Below the pieces are notes generated by a model. That model was not told the origin of the DNA, did not search any database, and was given only the letters and a program-made list of their open reading frames with translations. 64,000 nt of DNA, from contig WACJ01000056.1 of assembly GCA_008973525.1 (NCBI GenBank), forward strand, positions 310,001-374,000, read 5' to 3'. The position numbers and the translations under genes were made by a program. The stretch comes from Stenopsyche tienmushanensis. Its lineage: Eukaryota > Arthropoda > Insecta > Trichoptera > Stenopsychidae. Every line of letters begins with the position of its first letter. The stretch's first letter is position 1. Shown here in pieces: positions 11,398 through 20,715 of this stretch.

Positions 11398-11630
11398 TAC
11401 TTTTTTCCTGTATCTAACGTACTGCTGCATTTTGGTCCGATGAAAGCTGTGGGTTATCTTCCATCAGCCGTCTCAAAAGCTCCCTAGTTTACTTCTTCAC
11501 TCCAGTAATTGACTCGAAGTGCATTCCCTTGAGAATAGTCTTAACTTTGAGAAAAATAAAAATGTTAAATGGGGCTAAATCTGGTGGCCAAGTAGGATGT
11601 TCAAATACTGTGTTACATTTCTCAGCCTAA
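11398..11630 (-). pseudogene. mariner transposase relic, C-terminal end
   Basis: On the minus strand the frame gives EHPTWPPDLAPFNIFIFLKV, then KTILKGMHFESITGVKK, a stop, and RELLRRLMEDNPQL. This matches the HPPYSPDLAP-D-FLFPKLK--LKG-RF block of mariner transposases. The third catalytic aspartate position (PSD in active enzymes) reads PFN, so the site is lost. No upstream transposase sequence is joined to it. The LINE begins just beyond it. Confidence 0.65.
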
Positions 11631-11729
11631 AATTATTTAATTAAGAATGCTGAATAGGTTGGTGTTCAACTTTAATCATTTTTATTCGATCCCTACAAAA
11701 AAATATCCTTCGTAGTACAATTTCAACCA

Positions 11730-13230
11730 TGGACAGATGACAGACGACAGACAGCGACTAATGGGCTTGAAGGGTCTATGATATCGAACCAATTGCCGGT
11801 ACTGCAGCATAGTTTGTTCCGGATTACCCCGGACTAGCCACATAGAGAGAGTCTTCCACTAATCTTTATTCCTACGAGAAACGCTACGCGTAGTATCCAG
11901 GAGTCCTCCCCTTTTGCTCCACGCCCTCCAGCTTCAAACTACGTGCACTCGAAGGTGCTTTGGTTGGAGTCCAACCTCGGTTTGAAGGAGACTACAGCAG
12001 ATGATGGACTGCAGGAGTTAACTGGTGCATTCATATAGGTTCGTTTATAGTACCTAGTCACGGAGACAAGTAATTCGAACAGCCTAAATTCCGTTCTTCC
12101 CTGTATGTACTAGGCTGTTGAAGATGGTGGTAATTCCTTTGACAAAGACTCCACTAACTTTTGTAATCAACAGTTCCACACACCCCTTTACGGGTACACA
12201 TCACAGGGTGGGCTACCCAACTCATGTTAGCTGGGCAATCTCAGCAGTATTTGATGAGCAAATTGGCGAGGCTGCTTTCGCGCACCTATACTCCACATCA
12301 TTACCCCAGAGTTTTTTTTGCGAAAAGGGGAATCTTTAAAAGAAACAGCTCCACCTCCGCCACCTGGGTGTGGGGATGTGTCCCTCACAGGCTCTCCATT
12401 TGTCTCCTTCTGGATGTCATTCTGCTGCTAAAGTTCGTAATCTTGTTCTGCCGCATAGCGCATGCCGTGTATTTGCATCACGTATTCCATGCCCTAGCAT
12501 CCGTTAACATTCAAGGTATCATGTTGCTAGGGGAGAGTGAGCTGATTTTCAGTTCCTCCCGTAGGATGTCCTTTTCGGTGCTCCATACTGGGCAGACAAA
12601 TATCGAGTGTGCAGCATTGTCGTACTCCGCTCCGCAGTAGTGGTACTTCGGGCCGGTCTCTTTGCCTATTTTGTGTAGGTAGCTACCAAAACAGCCGTGC
12701 CCGGTGAAGACCTGGTACAAGTGGTAGCACAATTGACCGTGCTACTGGCTACCCAGGTTCTCAGGTTCGGTATTACCTCGTCCGTCCACCGATCTGTAGC
12801 GGAGTTGTCCCATCGGGACTGCCACGTCACCATGGTGCTTTGCTTAGCGTTATTCTTGTCTTCGCCTTTCTGTATTACCTGTCTCTCGTAAGCGAGCAGG
12901 TCGGCGTCTTCCGACACTATGCGATATGCAGCAGCCACTCTAATTGCGCTCCTTCCCTGGACTCTGGCCATGTTGAGCCTAGTCCTTTCATTTTGTAGTA
13001 CCTTGCCCCATATCGGCGCGCCGTACCGAGTGCATTACCTCGTTGTAGAGTCGCCTCCTGCGTCTTGTGAAAAAGAGGACAGCGAGCTCCAGACCAACTC
13101 CTGTCAGCCACTTCTTGGCTTTTCTTAACGAGTCCTCGCCAGACCTCATAGCTTCAACCATTGCCCACGGGCCTATGGTTAGCTCCTCCCCCCCCTGGAG
13201 TTTTATGGCTGGGCATCGTGTAGTCTAACA
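11730..13230 (-). mobile_element. R1-like non-LTR retrotransposon, 5'-truncated
   Basis: The minus strand holds the 3' part of an ORF2-type polyprotein followed by a 3' untranslated part. The 3' part (about 11730-12340) aligns with the opposite-strand copy at 29012-29368, sharing blocks such as GTTAGCTGGGC, TTTGATGAGCAAA, and GGAAGACTCTCT followed by ATGTGGCTAGTC. The shared end near 11730 (GTCGCTGTCTGTCGTCTG) marks the element's 3' end. The 5' end is missing. Base composition is richer in G+C than the surroundings, as expected for a formerly coding insertion. Confidence 0.75.
12500..13210 (-). pseudogene. Reverse-transcriptase ORF2 relic of the R1-like LINE
   Basis: In order on the minus strand: AKKWLTGVGLELAV (the WL-GVGL-LA block after the RT palm), SVRRADMGQGTTK (the LLYGA-IW region), SAIRVAAAYRIVSEDADLLA (R-CCAYRTVS block), VTWQSRWDNSATDRWTDEVI (W--RW---G-WT--LIP block), then VFTGHGCFGSYLHKIGKE and YHYCGAEYDNAAHSIFVCP (the C-terminal CCHC-like GHG-F--YL--C-YCG---D--H-VF-CP motif). 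Frameshifts separate most blocks. These motifs in this order are typical of the R1/I group of LINEs. The copy cannot encode an active protein. Confidence 0.75.
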
Positions 13231-14785
13231 CCTACCCGGGGAATAAATGGACAGGTATACATTGGAACAATGGAATCATTGGGACACATTTATTCGAAGA
13301 TAGTGTTGGTAATGCTGTTACTGTGAGTGTTTAGTGATACCAATGTCAATATTGAGTGACTTTTTATGACCATAATTGAATCATATCGATGTGTTTGGTG
13401 TCTTTTTCCAACAAGAAATCGCACACAGCTCGAGAAAATACATCAAGTATAATAAGTTAATTATTTCGTCCTTAATCGATTAACGAAAAAACATTCTTTT
13501 AATTGAAATGTATTATTTTTAGTGCGATTGAATTAATGCTATTGAAATGGATCTCCATGTAAATTGCTCACATTGTCTCTTTGAGCTCACATCAAGCATT
13601 CTACCTCTAGTTACACGGATTGCCTTGGTGAAATTACCGATCGAGTCTTCTCTCCATTTTCCATTGTTTTTGTTTGGCATAACATACTCCCAAGACATAT
13701 GCATTCGGATCAGATACGCCCGCTTGTATATACTACACATTACGTATCCATCAATCAACTCGTATACACGGAACCACTCTCCACCATAGAGTAATATTGA
13801 TTGCCCGACATGAAAGAAGGCTCTATGCTCGAATCTTATATTAGGCCTTCTTCACATATCTATACCTTTATTAACGCAACCCCCGCGGGCGAATCGGCTT
13901 ATAATTGTGGATGTGTACGAATACACAAATTTACATTTCCGGATACGCATCGATCAAAGGGTAGCTCGAATCTGTATTTTTTGACACCCCACATTTCCCT
14001 CATTGTTATTCATTATTCGGCTAACACGGGGTTCTATACGCTTTTTATACATAATTCGTCATTCTTGGCCTTTCTTTTCTTCGTCCATGTATTGGGCGCT
14101 TTATATTTTGTCAAAGCTTTGTATGCCGAAACCCTCTTTCGCCATTAGCGAGAGTAAAATTTTTGAAGGATCTGTGTTTTTTTTGTTGTCATTATTTTAA
14201 TCGGGTGATCAAAGTGTTCGGACGAAGATGAATTAGAATTCTTTGGGGCTAAGAAAATCTACAAAACATCCCTTAAGCGCCCATCTGGAGCACAGCCATG
14301 GGGCTAGGTTGTAAATCGAATTTTCGAGTACTTGCATCTACTCCTTGTAGTTGAGGATCACTAATTGGGAAGCACTGCCTTGGTGAACTTGTAATAAGGA
14401 AATTACACCCGACTAAAACTCAAACTGAACACTTTCTTTGAACTATTTCGTTTTGCTTCGGCAAGTTATTCGCCTTCACCCAATCACAACCTGAATTTTG
14501 AATCCCGAATCAAAAAGCGCACTTCAAAGAAAATCAACCTTATTACATAATCTGAAATCGAATAAAAACAACCCCTTAAGATATCCACTCCTCATGCTTA
14601 ATACATTTTTTATAATCTCTTAAAAGTAATTTTATTCAATTTTATCTATTAAATAAAATTATATTTCATTAACTCTCAAATGTTTTTAAGATCGCATTAT
14701 AAATTCAATTTTGAGCTTTAAAAATGGTCCCAGAAGTACCCGACCTGACAAGGAAAACTCAAAAAAATTAGCTGTGAGCAAACAC
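13231..14785. other. Gene-free stretch
   Basis: Unassigned ORFs occur on both strands (plus 13547-13789 and 13801-14148, the latter 115 codons and hydrophobic at its C-terminus; minus 13519-13758). None has a recognisable domain. No repeat family member or terminal inverted repeat was seen. Confidence 0.4.
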
Positions 14786-15065
14786 GGTACCCATCTTGCG
14801 CACAGCTTTCTCGTGTCCAAATTTTCAGTTAATATACAATGTACAGCACTTTTTTAAACGTCTGCCTTATCTGTTATCCTGTGCACTTTTAGTTGACAGT
14901 TATCCAATACCATTTTGTGGATTTTCTTCGCCATTTTTGGCGTGGTCATCATTTGGTCAACCATTGCGATGTTCGTTTTGGCAGCTTGTACGTCCTAATT
15001 TGAACTCTGCCACCCAATATTTTGTTGTTGTATATGAAGAAGCAAACTCTATCAGGATAGAATTT
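14786..15065 (-). pseudogene. mariner transposase relic, N-terminal part (lineage A, copy 1)
   Basis: On the minus strand the translation gives MAKKIHKMVLDNCQLKVHRI, then VHCILTENLDTRKLCARWVP and CLLT. This is the second helix-turn-helix of mariner transposases (V-KIVL-DR-LKV-EIAEAV) followed by the H-IL-E-LGMRKLCA-WVPRLLT block. The same LDMRKLCAKWVP segment is found at 30.0, 57.2 and 63.8 kb, always on the minus strand. The catalytic half is absent here; the part downstream on the minus strand (14700 and below) shows no transposase. Confidence 0.75.
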
Positions 15066-15119
15066 ATATAAAATATTGGTTGGACTGAGACCTTGTTGAA
15101 GACCTGGTGAGATTGTTGA

Positions 15120-15420
15120 AGTTAAATATCTTCTTGATATATAAAATTAATTTATCTTTGTTCGTATGTAATGCGCTGCCATACAGTTAATCAGATTGCA
15201 ATTAAACTTCATCCACTTATTGCTAAAGATTGCGCAAGTAATATAGGTATAATTTAATGTATAAAAATCAATGTTTGTTTATCCGTTTTTAATGCGCTAC
15301 CATATCGTTCATCCGATTATGATAAAACTTTGTCAACTTATTGTTTATACTTGTGGAAATAACACGTGGAAAAGTATAAGCGTTTGTTTGTCGTTTGTAT
15401 GTCTGTGGGAATGCTTAAAT
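15120..15420 (+). repeat. Helitron-like minisatellite repeat, two units
   Basis: Two tandem units begin with TTTGTTCGTATGTAATGCGC (near 15157) and TGTTTGTTTATCC (near 15272); each continues with ATGCGCTRCCATAY-GTT-ATC-GATT and AAACTT. The first unit also has GCGCAAGTAATATAGGTATA, shared with 48.8 and 53.6 kb. No terminus is recognised, and the 3' side fades into unrelated sequence by 15420. Confidence 0.55.
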
Positions 15421-15732
15421 ATCTAAAAGGAAATAGGATTATTTATGGAACAATGTTTAATATTAAGACATATCTTATGCAATTATTGATTTTAATTAAG
15501 AATTCTTGATTTTATATTACACCACCGTGGATTTTGTTAATCTGATTTATTTCAATATGAATAGGACAGCGTGTGTTATTCAAATTTGAAAATTAATTTG
15601 AACCATCATTATTTTATCAAAGCAATTGTCTGCCAGCCGAAAGCTAATAAGATTTGCGAGCATTGTAAGTGGGGCACAAAACACCCCATAATGTATATCT
15701 AGCAGTCCAAATAACATAAATAAACGAAATTA

Positions 15733-15978
15733 TCAAGAAGCGGATTCCAGGGATAAAATAAAATCGCCATTAGGAGTCAGCCGAATGGCAACTTTGGGTC
15801 TTTTATAATAACTTCGATCATGATTTCGAAGGTTCGAAATTAAATTCAACATTGTTCTATTTGGAATATTAATTGCCACACTTTGAAGAACAATGAACTT
15901 TTGTGTGCCGCGCGCCGGCTCTACGTGTATCCAACCCCCACGCGACCGACCATTTTTGGACACTCCATATAATAAATA
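15733..15978 (-). CDS. Unrecognised protein-coding exon or exon relic (81 codons open)
   Basis: The minus frame is open from after TAA at 15979-15981 to TGA at 15733. The product includes GWIHVEPARGTQKFIVLQSV, AINIPNRTMLNLISNLRNHD and KVAIRLTPNGDFILSLESAS. It is hydrophilic with well-spaced hydrophobics and mixed codon endings, as in real coding sequence. There is no ATG near the start, so it would be an internal or last exon; AG at GGAG|TGTCC near 15960 is a possible acceptor with a weak tract. No family is recognised. Chance or relic origin cannot be excluded. Confidence 0.4.
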   Translation of the reverse strand, partial: YLLYGVSKNGRSRGGWIHVEPARGTQKFIVLQSVAINIPNRTMLNLISNLRNHDRSYYKRPKVAIRLTPNGDFILSLESAS

Positions 15979-16781
15979 TTAATGGGGCCCGGGACCCCTT
16001 CAAATTTGCATTTTACATTAAGTTTATAAATCAAATATTTGACCAATTAGCGCTCCGCGTCGTCAGCGTTTGGCGCAATTAACGGAGGAATCCACCCCCC
16101 ATTACCACCGGCCGGCGTATTTTCTTAGAATCTCAGGGGGCATCCGACTTTAAAAAATTCCAGATGAAATGGTGCATATTTAATCTTCGATTTTAGCGGC
16201 GAGGGTACGATTTAAATCTGGAATTTCACAACGTGGCGAAATTTCCGATTAACAACGCATCGTTTGCATCACTGCGATAATTTAAATAAGATGGCCTCCC
16301 GCCATTAAATCGAGATCAGAAAGTAATCAGCGATATTGGGATATCTTCATCGGATATCTGGGCATCATCATATCGCATTTATGTTCATACGTGATGCGGA
16401 ATTTAAGTATCTAATTTCATATCCCTAATATGCAATATTATCCCTCGTAATTACGGCGCTGATTTTGCTCCACAAAAATTAGCCCCTTTGATTTTGCACC
16501 AAATCTTCGCTTAAAATCCCTCCAATTAATTTTCAATTTGGAAATTTTCCAAAGCGTTTGATTGTAGGAGGGCCAATATTGATCGATAAGATAGTACTCG
16601 AATCCATTCCATTATTGGAAATTCTTCCAAACGCAAAGCTATAAAATGAATACACCCTTAATATAATAAGAAGTTCATTACATAAAAACCTTCAAGATAA
16701 CTCCAACCCAAGATTTGCCTCCAAAAAATTAATTCAATACCAATTTAAATAATTAGTCCGAAAATCGAACTTCTATATTTA
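15979..16781. other. Gene-free stretch with a moderately G+C-rich start
   Basis: The part to about 16170 holds a near-palindromic GGGGCCCGGGACCCC at 15984-15998 and a CCGGCCGGCG block near 16110. The remainder is AT-rich. No ORF, repeat or RNA gene can be supported. Confidence 0.45.
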
Positions 16782-16905
16782 TAAAAATAAATGTCTGTGG
16801 TCCATTGTACGTTTGTCGCATATACGTTCCTATACTATTCATCCAATTGCAATAAAACTTTGGATAATTTATGAACGTTTTTAAATTTGTATGAGCATTG
16901 TTTAT
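16782..16905 (+). repeat. Helitron-like minisatellite repeat, single unit
   Basis: One diverged unit: AAAAATAAATGTCTG, then TTCCTATACTATTCATCC and AATTGCAATAAAACTTTG. It lies about 250 bp from the larger minus-oriented copy at 17155-17580, so the two could be parts of one rearranged insertion. Confidence 0.45.
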
Positions 16906-17154
16906 TAAGCTCCGCTCACGCAAGACAGGGAAACAACATTTTGGATCCTAGACCTTTATTCCGCACTATACGTGACCTGAAGCAATAAATCACATAACTG
17001 TAGTACTGCGTTATTTGTAGCAGCGATATAGAATTATAACGAAAGATTTGTTTTGGTCTTGATTTAAATTTGTCTTTGAGTTGTCGTTTGGCGGAAATTG
17101 TAAAAGTCACAATTTTTATTAAAAATTAATGCAATATTTTGATTTTATTAATAA
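16906..17154. other. Spacer between two Helitron-like repeats
   Basis: A 64-codon minus ORF (16916-17110) fills most of the spacer but has no recognisable features. It may be interior sequence of the neighbouring repeat insertion. Confidence 0.3.
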
Positions 17155-17580
17155 CTAATTGGTACCCGGCACGTTGCTGCCACAGAAGTAATGATTTTAA
17201 AAATGTCGTTTAATAAGCAATGATAGAAATAATGAAATTTATTTTATTTTGTTGATTTTATTATAAATATGAACAAACATACAAACATTAATTTTTATAT
17301 ATAAGATCTACTGTAAGTTAATTGTACTATACGTATATTATTTAAGAAAGTGCAAGCAATAAGTTGGCAATTTTTCATCGCAATCGAATGAACGGTATGG
17401 AAGCGCATTAAATACGGACAAACAAACATTGATTTTTATATATTAGAAGACTATGCCTATATTACTCGCGGAATCCTTAGTAATAAGTGGACAACGTTTT
17501 ATTGCAATCTGATTAACGGTATGGCAGCGCATTTCGAACGAACAAAACCCAATACATTTTTATATATTAGATATACTTTT
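17155..17580 (-). repeat. Helitron-like element with possible 3' terminus
   Basis: Read on the minus strand, this copy parallels 53632-54055 along its whole length: two or three TGTTTGTTTGT units, TTTTATATAT spacers, a CTTCTGTGGCAGCAACG segment and an end CCGGGTACCAATTAG|T. The stem GGCA-6nt-TGCC just before the end and the terminal YTAG|T resemble a Helitron 3' terminus with one base changed from CTAG. No Rep/helicase coding sequence is present, so it would be non-autonomous. Confidence 0.5.
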
Positions 17581-19776
17581 AAAAAAATTGAAGCCAGTTT
17601 TGATTTAAAATCTTATACAAATATTTTAAATAATTCCCGCCAGTTGGAAAAAAAGTTGTTTCGAGAAAAACGCGTTTGAAAATAGAATTACCGAAAACGA
17701 GAAATTTAAAACAGTAATAAATGATATAAATTATCTAGCAGCTAATCAGCTATTCCAGCACCATAAAGCAACCCTTATTCTTCTTCATACGCATAATTTT
17801 GAGCTTGTATCTCCTCTTTTCGATATTGTTTTGAAACAATTGATCGAAATATTCCAATACAATTTCTTACAATTTTCCAAATTTGTTGATACGATGAAAT
17901 ATTTCCCGCAGTCCAGTTTTGATCCCAAACTTTTATAATTCGAATCCAGAATTTGATTCACTGCATTCAGTTGAAATTATAAGTCTTCCAATTGTCATCT
18001 TCAAATAATTTCGCATGTAGATTAATCATATGTAGTTTTAGGTTGCTCCACAAGGGGTTCGATCGTAAAACGAGCATCGTTTGCTATAATATCATAATAA
18101 ATTATGTCCTGGCAGTAAGAAGACCGAAGGGGGTCTTAGTGCAAAATTTATTTCGCAACTTATCTGATTCATTATTTGGTAAGGGCAGTTGATTGCATCG
18201 TAAATCCCGCAGGATTCCAGCATACACGAAATTACTATCGGCAATGAGTTTTCAGCGATGGGGGGATGGCGAGAGAATGAATATAATTCCGTTTCATTGT
18301 CCATATAATATTCATGGGGCGATTTTAAAGTTTTACTGGTCATTTCAGGGTTTGTCAACCTCTTGCCGTCGTAGAGCATAGGTTTGAAATAGGGGAGGGT
18401 TCCCCGGTCTGCGACAATAAAGCGGCCGTGACAATAAAACCTTGCTCATTAAATTTAATTATAAAATTATAATGCGGAAATTCCACAGAAATCAAATTCA
18501 AAAGAGGACAATCGCCCGCGGGGAAAGGGTCGTTTCGACCTTATTGAATGCGAAAATTTTGCAAATGATATAAATATATCACTTCCGCGCTTTGATAAGA
18601 GGCAATATCCGCCTCGTGGTGCTTTGCGTGTTTTTTCGGCTAAATCGCCGCAATTAGGCCGAAATGCGCCTTAATTCCGATGGATTTTTAAAGGTCGCAG
18701 ATCTTTGGGACTTGAAATTATTCATGCGACGAGGATTTTAAATGGGCGCTAGGTATGCTTCTTCCTGCGGTTGGCGGATATGCCGAGATCAAAAGAAGGT
18801 CAATCACGGAAGGGTTTGTGGTCCAACTTTAGGGTTGCCCATTTGCTAAAAACAATCTCTAAGTAATTAGAAGTCGCATGAGACAATTTCATTTCAAAAT
18901 GAGCCCTATCGGGAACAAACGCAATGAAGGTAATCTCCGAGATAAAACCACGGACGGAGTTTCAGTCAATATAAAAGGCGGTCGAGATTGATTGATTTCT
19001 TGCTTAGGAATTGATTTGCGGCATCTCTGTATATCTTATTACTTATTCATTTAGCAGAGGGGAATGGCAAACCCTTAATTGTAATACGGTGCCTGTGTAA
19101 ACCTTCCCGGCTTGAATATATAATTACCATTTAAAAATACCATATCGAAATATTCGATTAGCATGTCCCGTTACGAAATCAGTCGGATATTCTTTTCTGC
19201 GAACTGTTGAATAATAGATAAGCTAATACTATCATATTCTATAAAGGATCCTTCCATTATCCTTTTTATTCCATTTTGCTCTAGCCACAACGTATGATGG
19301 AGAGCCTTTGAAAATATTTGAAATGCTTGTGGTAAAAGTACATTTACATCATATTTCCTACATGGTTTTCATAAAGACAACAATGTGGCAAGCGAAACTG
19401 TTTCCAATGTATACAACGGGGATAAAACTAAAATTTGATTGCCATAAAGACGTCTTTAGAAATTTGACCGACGTCTTTTAAAAACCCCCAAAGATTAAAA
19501 AAAAATCTAAAATATATTTTTTTAAATAAAATCAATACTGTTTTCAGTAACAGATGTTTTGTTATATGCAAAAATCTGTCAAATTATCGTATGAGCTCTG
19601 CATATAGAGGCATCTGTTAACACATTTTTGTCGGGGCATCGTTGCTTGTCATTTTTATTATACAGAGGGCAAAAAACAAAGATTGCGCGCTAAACATGTA
19701 GCTTAATCTAATTAAGCTAACCAAACAGACATAGATTTTTATGCTAGTTTTATATTACGGTCTTCTTTGTATTATA
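17581..19776. other. Gene-free stretch
   Basis: The overlapping ORFs near 17992-18381 on both strands (longest 95 codons, minus 18092-18379) have no known domain. The section 18400-18830 is somewhat richer in G+C. No repeat member or RNA gene was found. Confidence 0.4.
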
Positions 19777-20170
19777 TTAGGGAGACCCATAAGTAATCAA
19801 TTATTTTGAGAGCGTGCCGTTACATGTCAGTTATCGCTGAGGAGTCGATAAGAGAGGTTGTGCATTTGGTTGTATCTTATTGAGTAGACTCTAAACCTCA
19901 TTTATTCACCAACAGATAATAATAAACTCGTTATCTACACATTGTCAGACACACAGCCGTCAGAAGAACATATTCGTCATCTTATGCTTTTCCACTTTAA
20001 AATGGGTTGTAATGCAACATAGACATCTAAGAAAATTTATGATGTTTAGGTCAAAATGGTTTTCAACTAATCTACCGGCTGTACCAACTCCTAAACCTTC
20101 TTTGACCATAAACAAAGTCCTCTTGAGTATATGGTGGGATTGTGGTATATGGAGTATATGGGTAAATAAA
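19777..20170 (+). mobile_element. mariner element with internal deletion, 5' end preserved
   Basis: The start TTAGGGAGACCCATAAGTAA follows TA at 19775-19776 and has the form of a mariner terminal repeat. The plus-strand translation then gives EEHIRHLMLFHFKMGCNAT and TSKKIYDV, the N-terminal HTH region (HIRH-LL-EF--G-NATEA-R-IC-VYG). It jumps to VPTPKPSLTINKVLLSIWWD, the TPKPGLT--KVLLS-WWD block around the first catalytic region. About 130 residues between them are deleted, and everything after WWD is lost. No right terminal repeat was found. Confidence 0.75.
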
Positions 20171-20685
20171 CCATTTAAATAAATTAATATTTTTGGAATT
20201 ATTATGAAATTATATGCTAGTTGCTGATATTTTTGTTGTTATTGGTGATATTTTTTATGTATTTTTTGTGAATGAAATTGAAGTGATGAATCGTCCAGAT
20301 CTGTGCGCACGGTCTTTATAAAGTTAATAAGGAGTGATGCTTCATGATTTGTATATCAAAATATCAATTGAACATCATTGTAAGGGGATGATCAATATAA
20401 TTGATGATATAAAATTAATTGAATTTCATTAAATCTTGGGATTGTAATTGGACCACCCTTATTAGCGACTTTAAGTATCAGCATCCACCATCAAAGATAG
20501 TGCTTCATTTTGGTAGAATATAATTTTTTTTGATGTAATATTACATAATTATATTAATGGATCTAATTAAAATTAATTAATGGGATGGGCTTTAAAAATA
20601 TCCTTTAAAACTGTTGAAGGATTATTAAAGGTACTTAATATTTTTGTATCATATCCAATGCAATATTTCCAAGCATCAAATGTAA

Positions 20686-20715
20686 TGTTATTTTATTTGT
20701 TTGTTTCAGGTGAGC
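20686..20715 (+). promoter_or_regulatory. Zero-length-exon (recursive) splice site candidate 1
   Basis: A long pyrimidine-rich tract, TTATTTTATTTGTTTGTTTC, ends in CAG at 20707-20709 and is followed at once by GTGAGC at 20710-20715. A 3' splice site abutting a 5' splice site is the signature of ratchet points used for recursive splicing of very long fly introns. The donor is one base from the consensus GTRAGT. A branch-point-like TGTAAT lies near 20680. It shares strand and design with the site at 58.78 kb. Confidence 0.5.
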
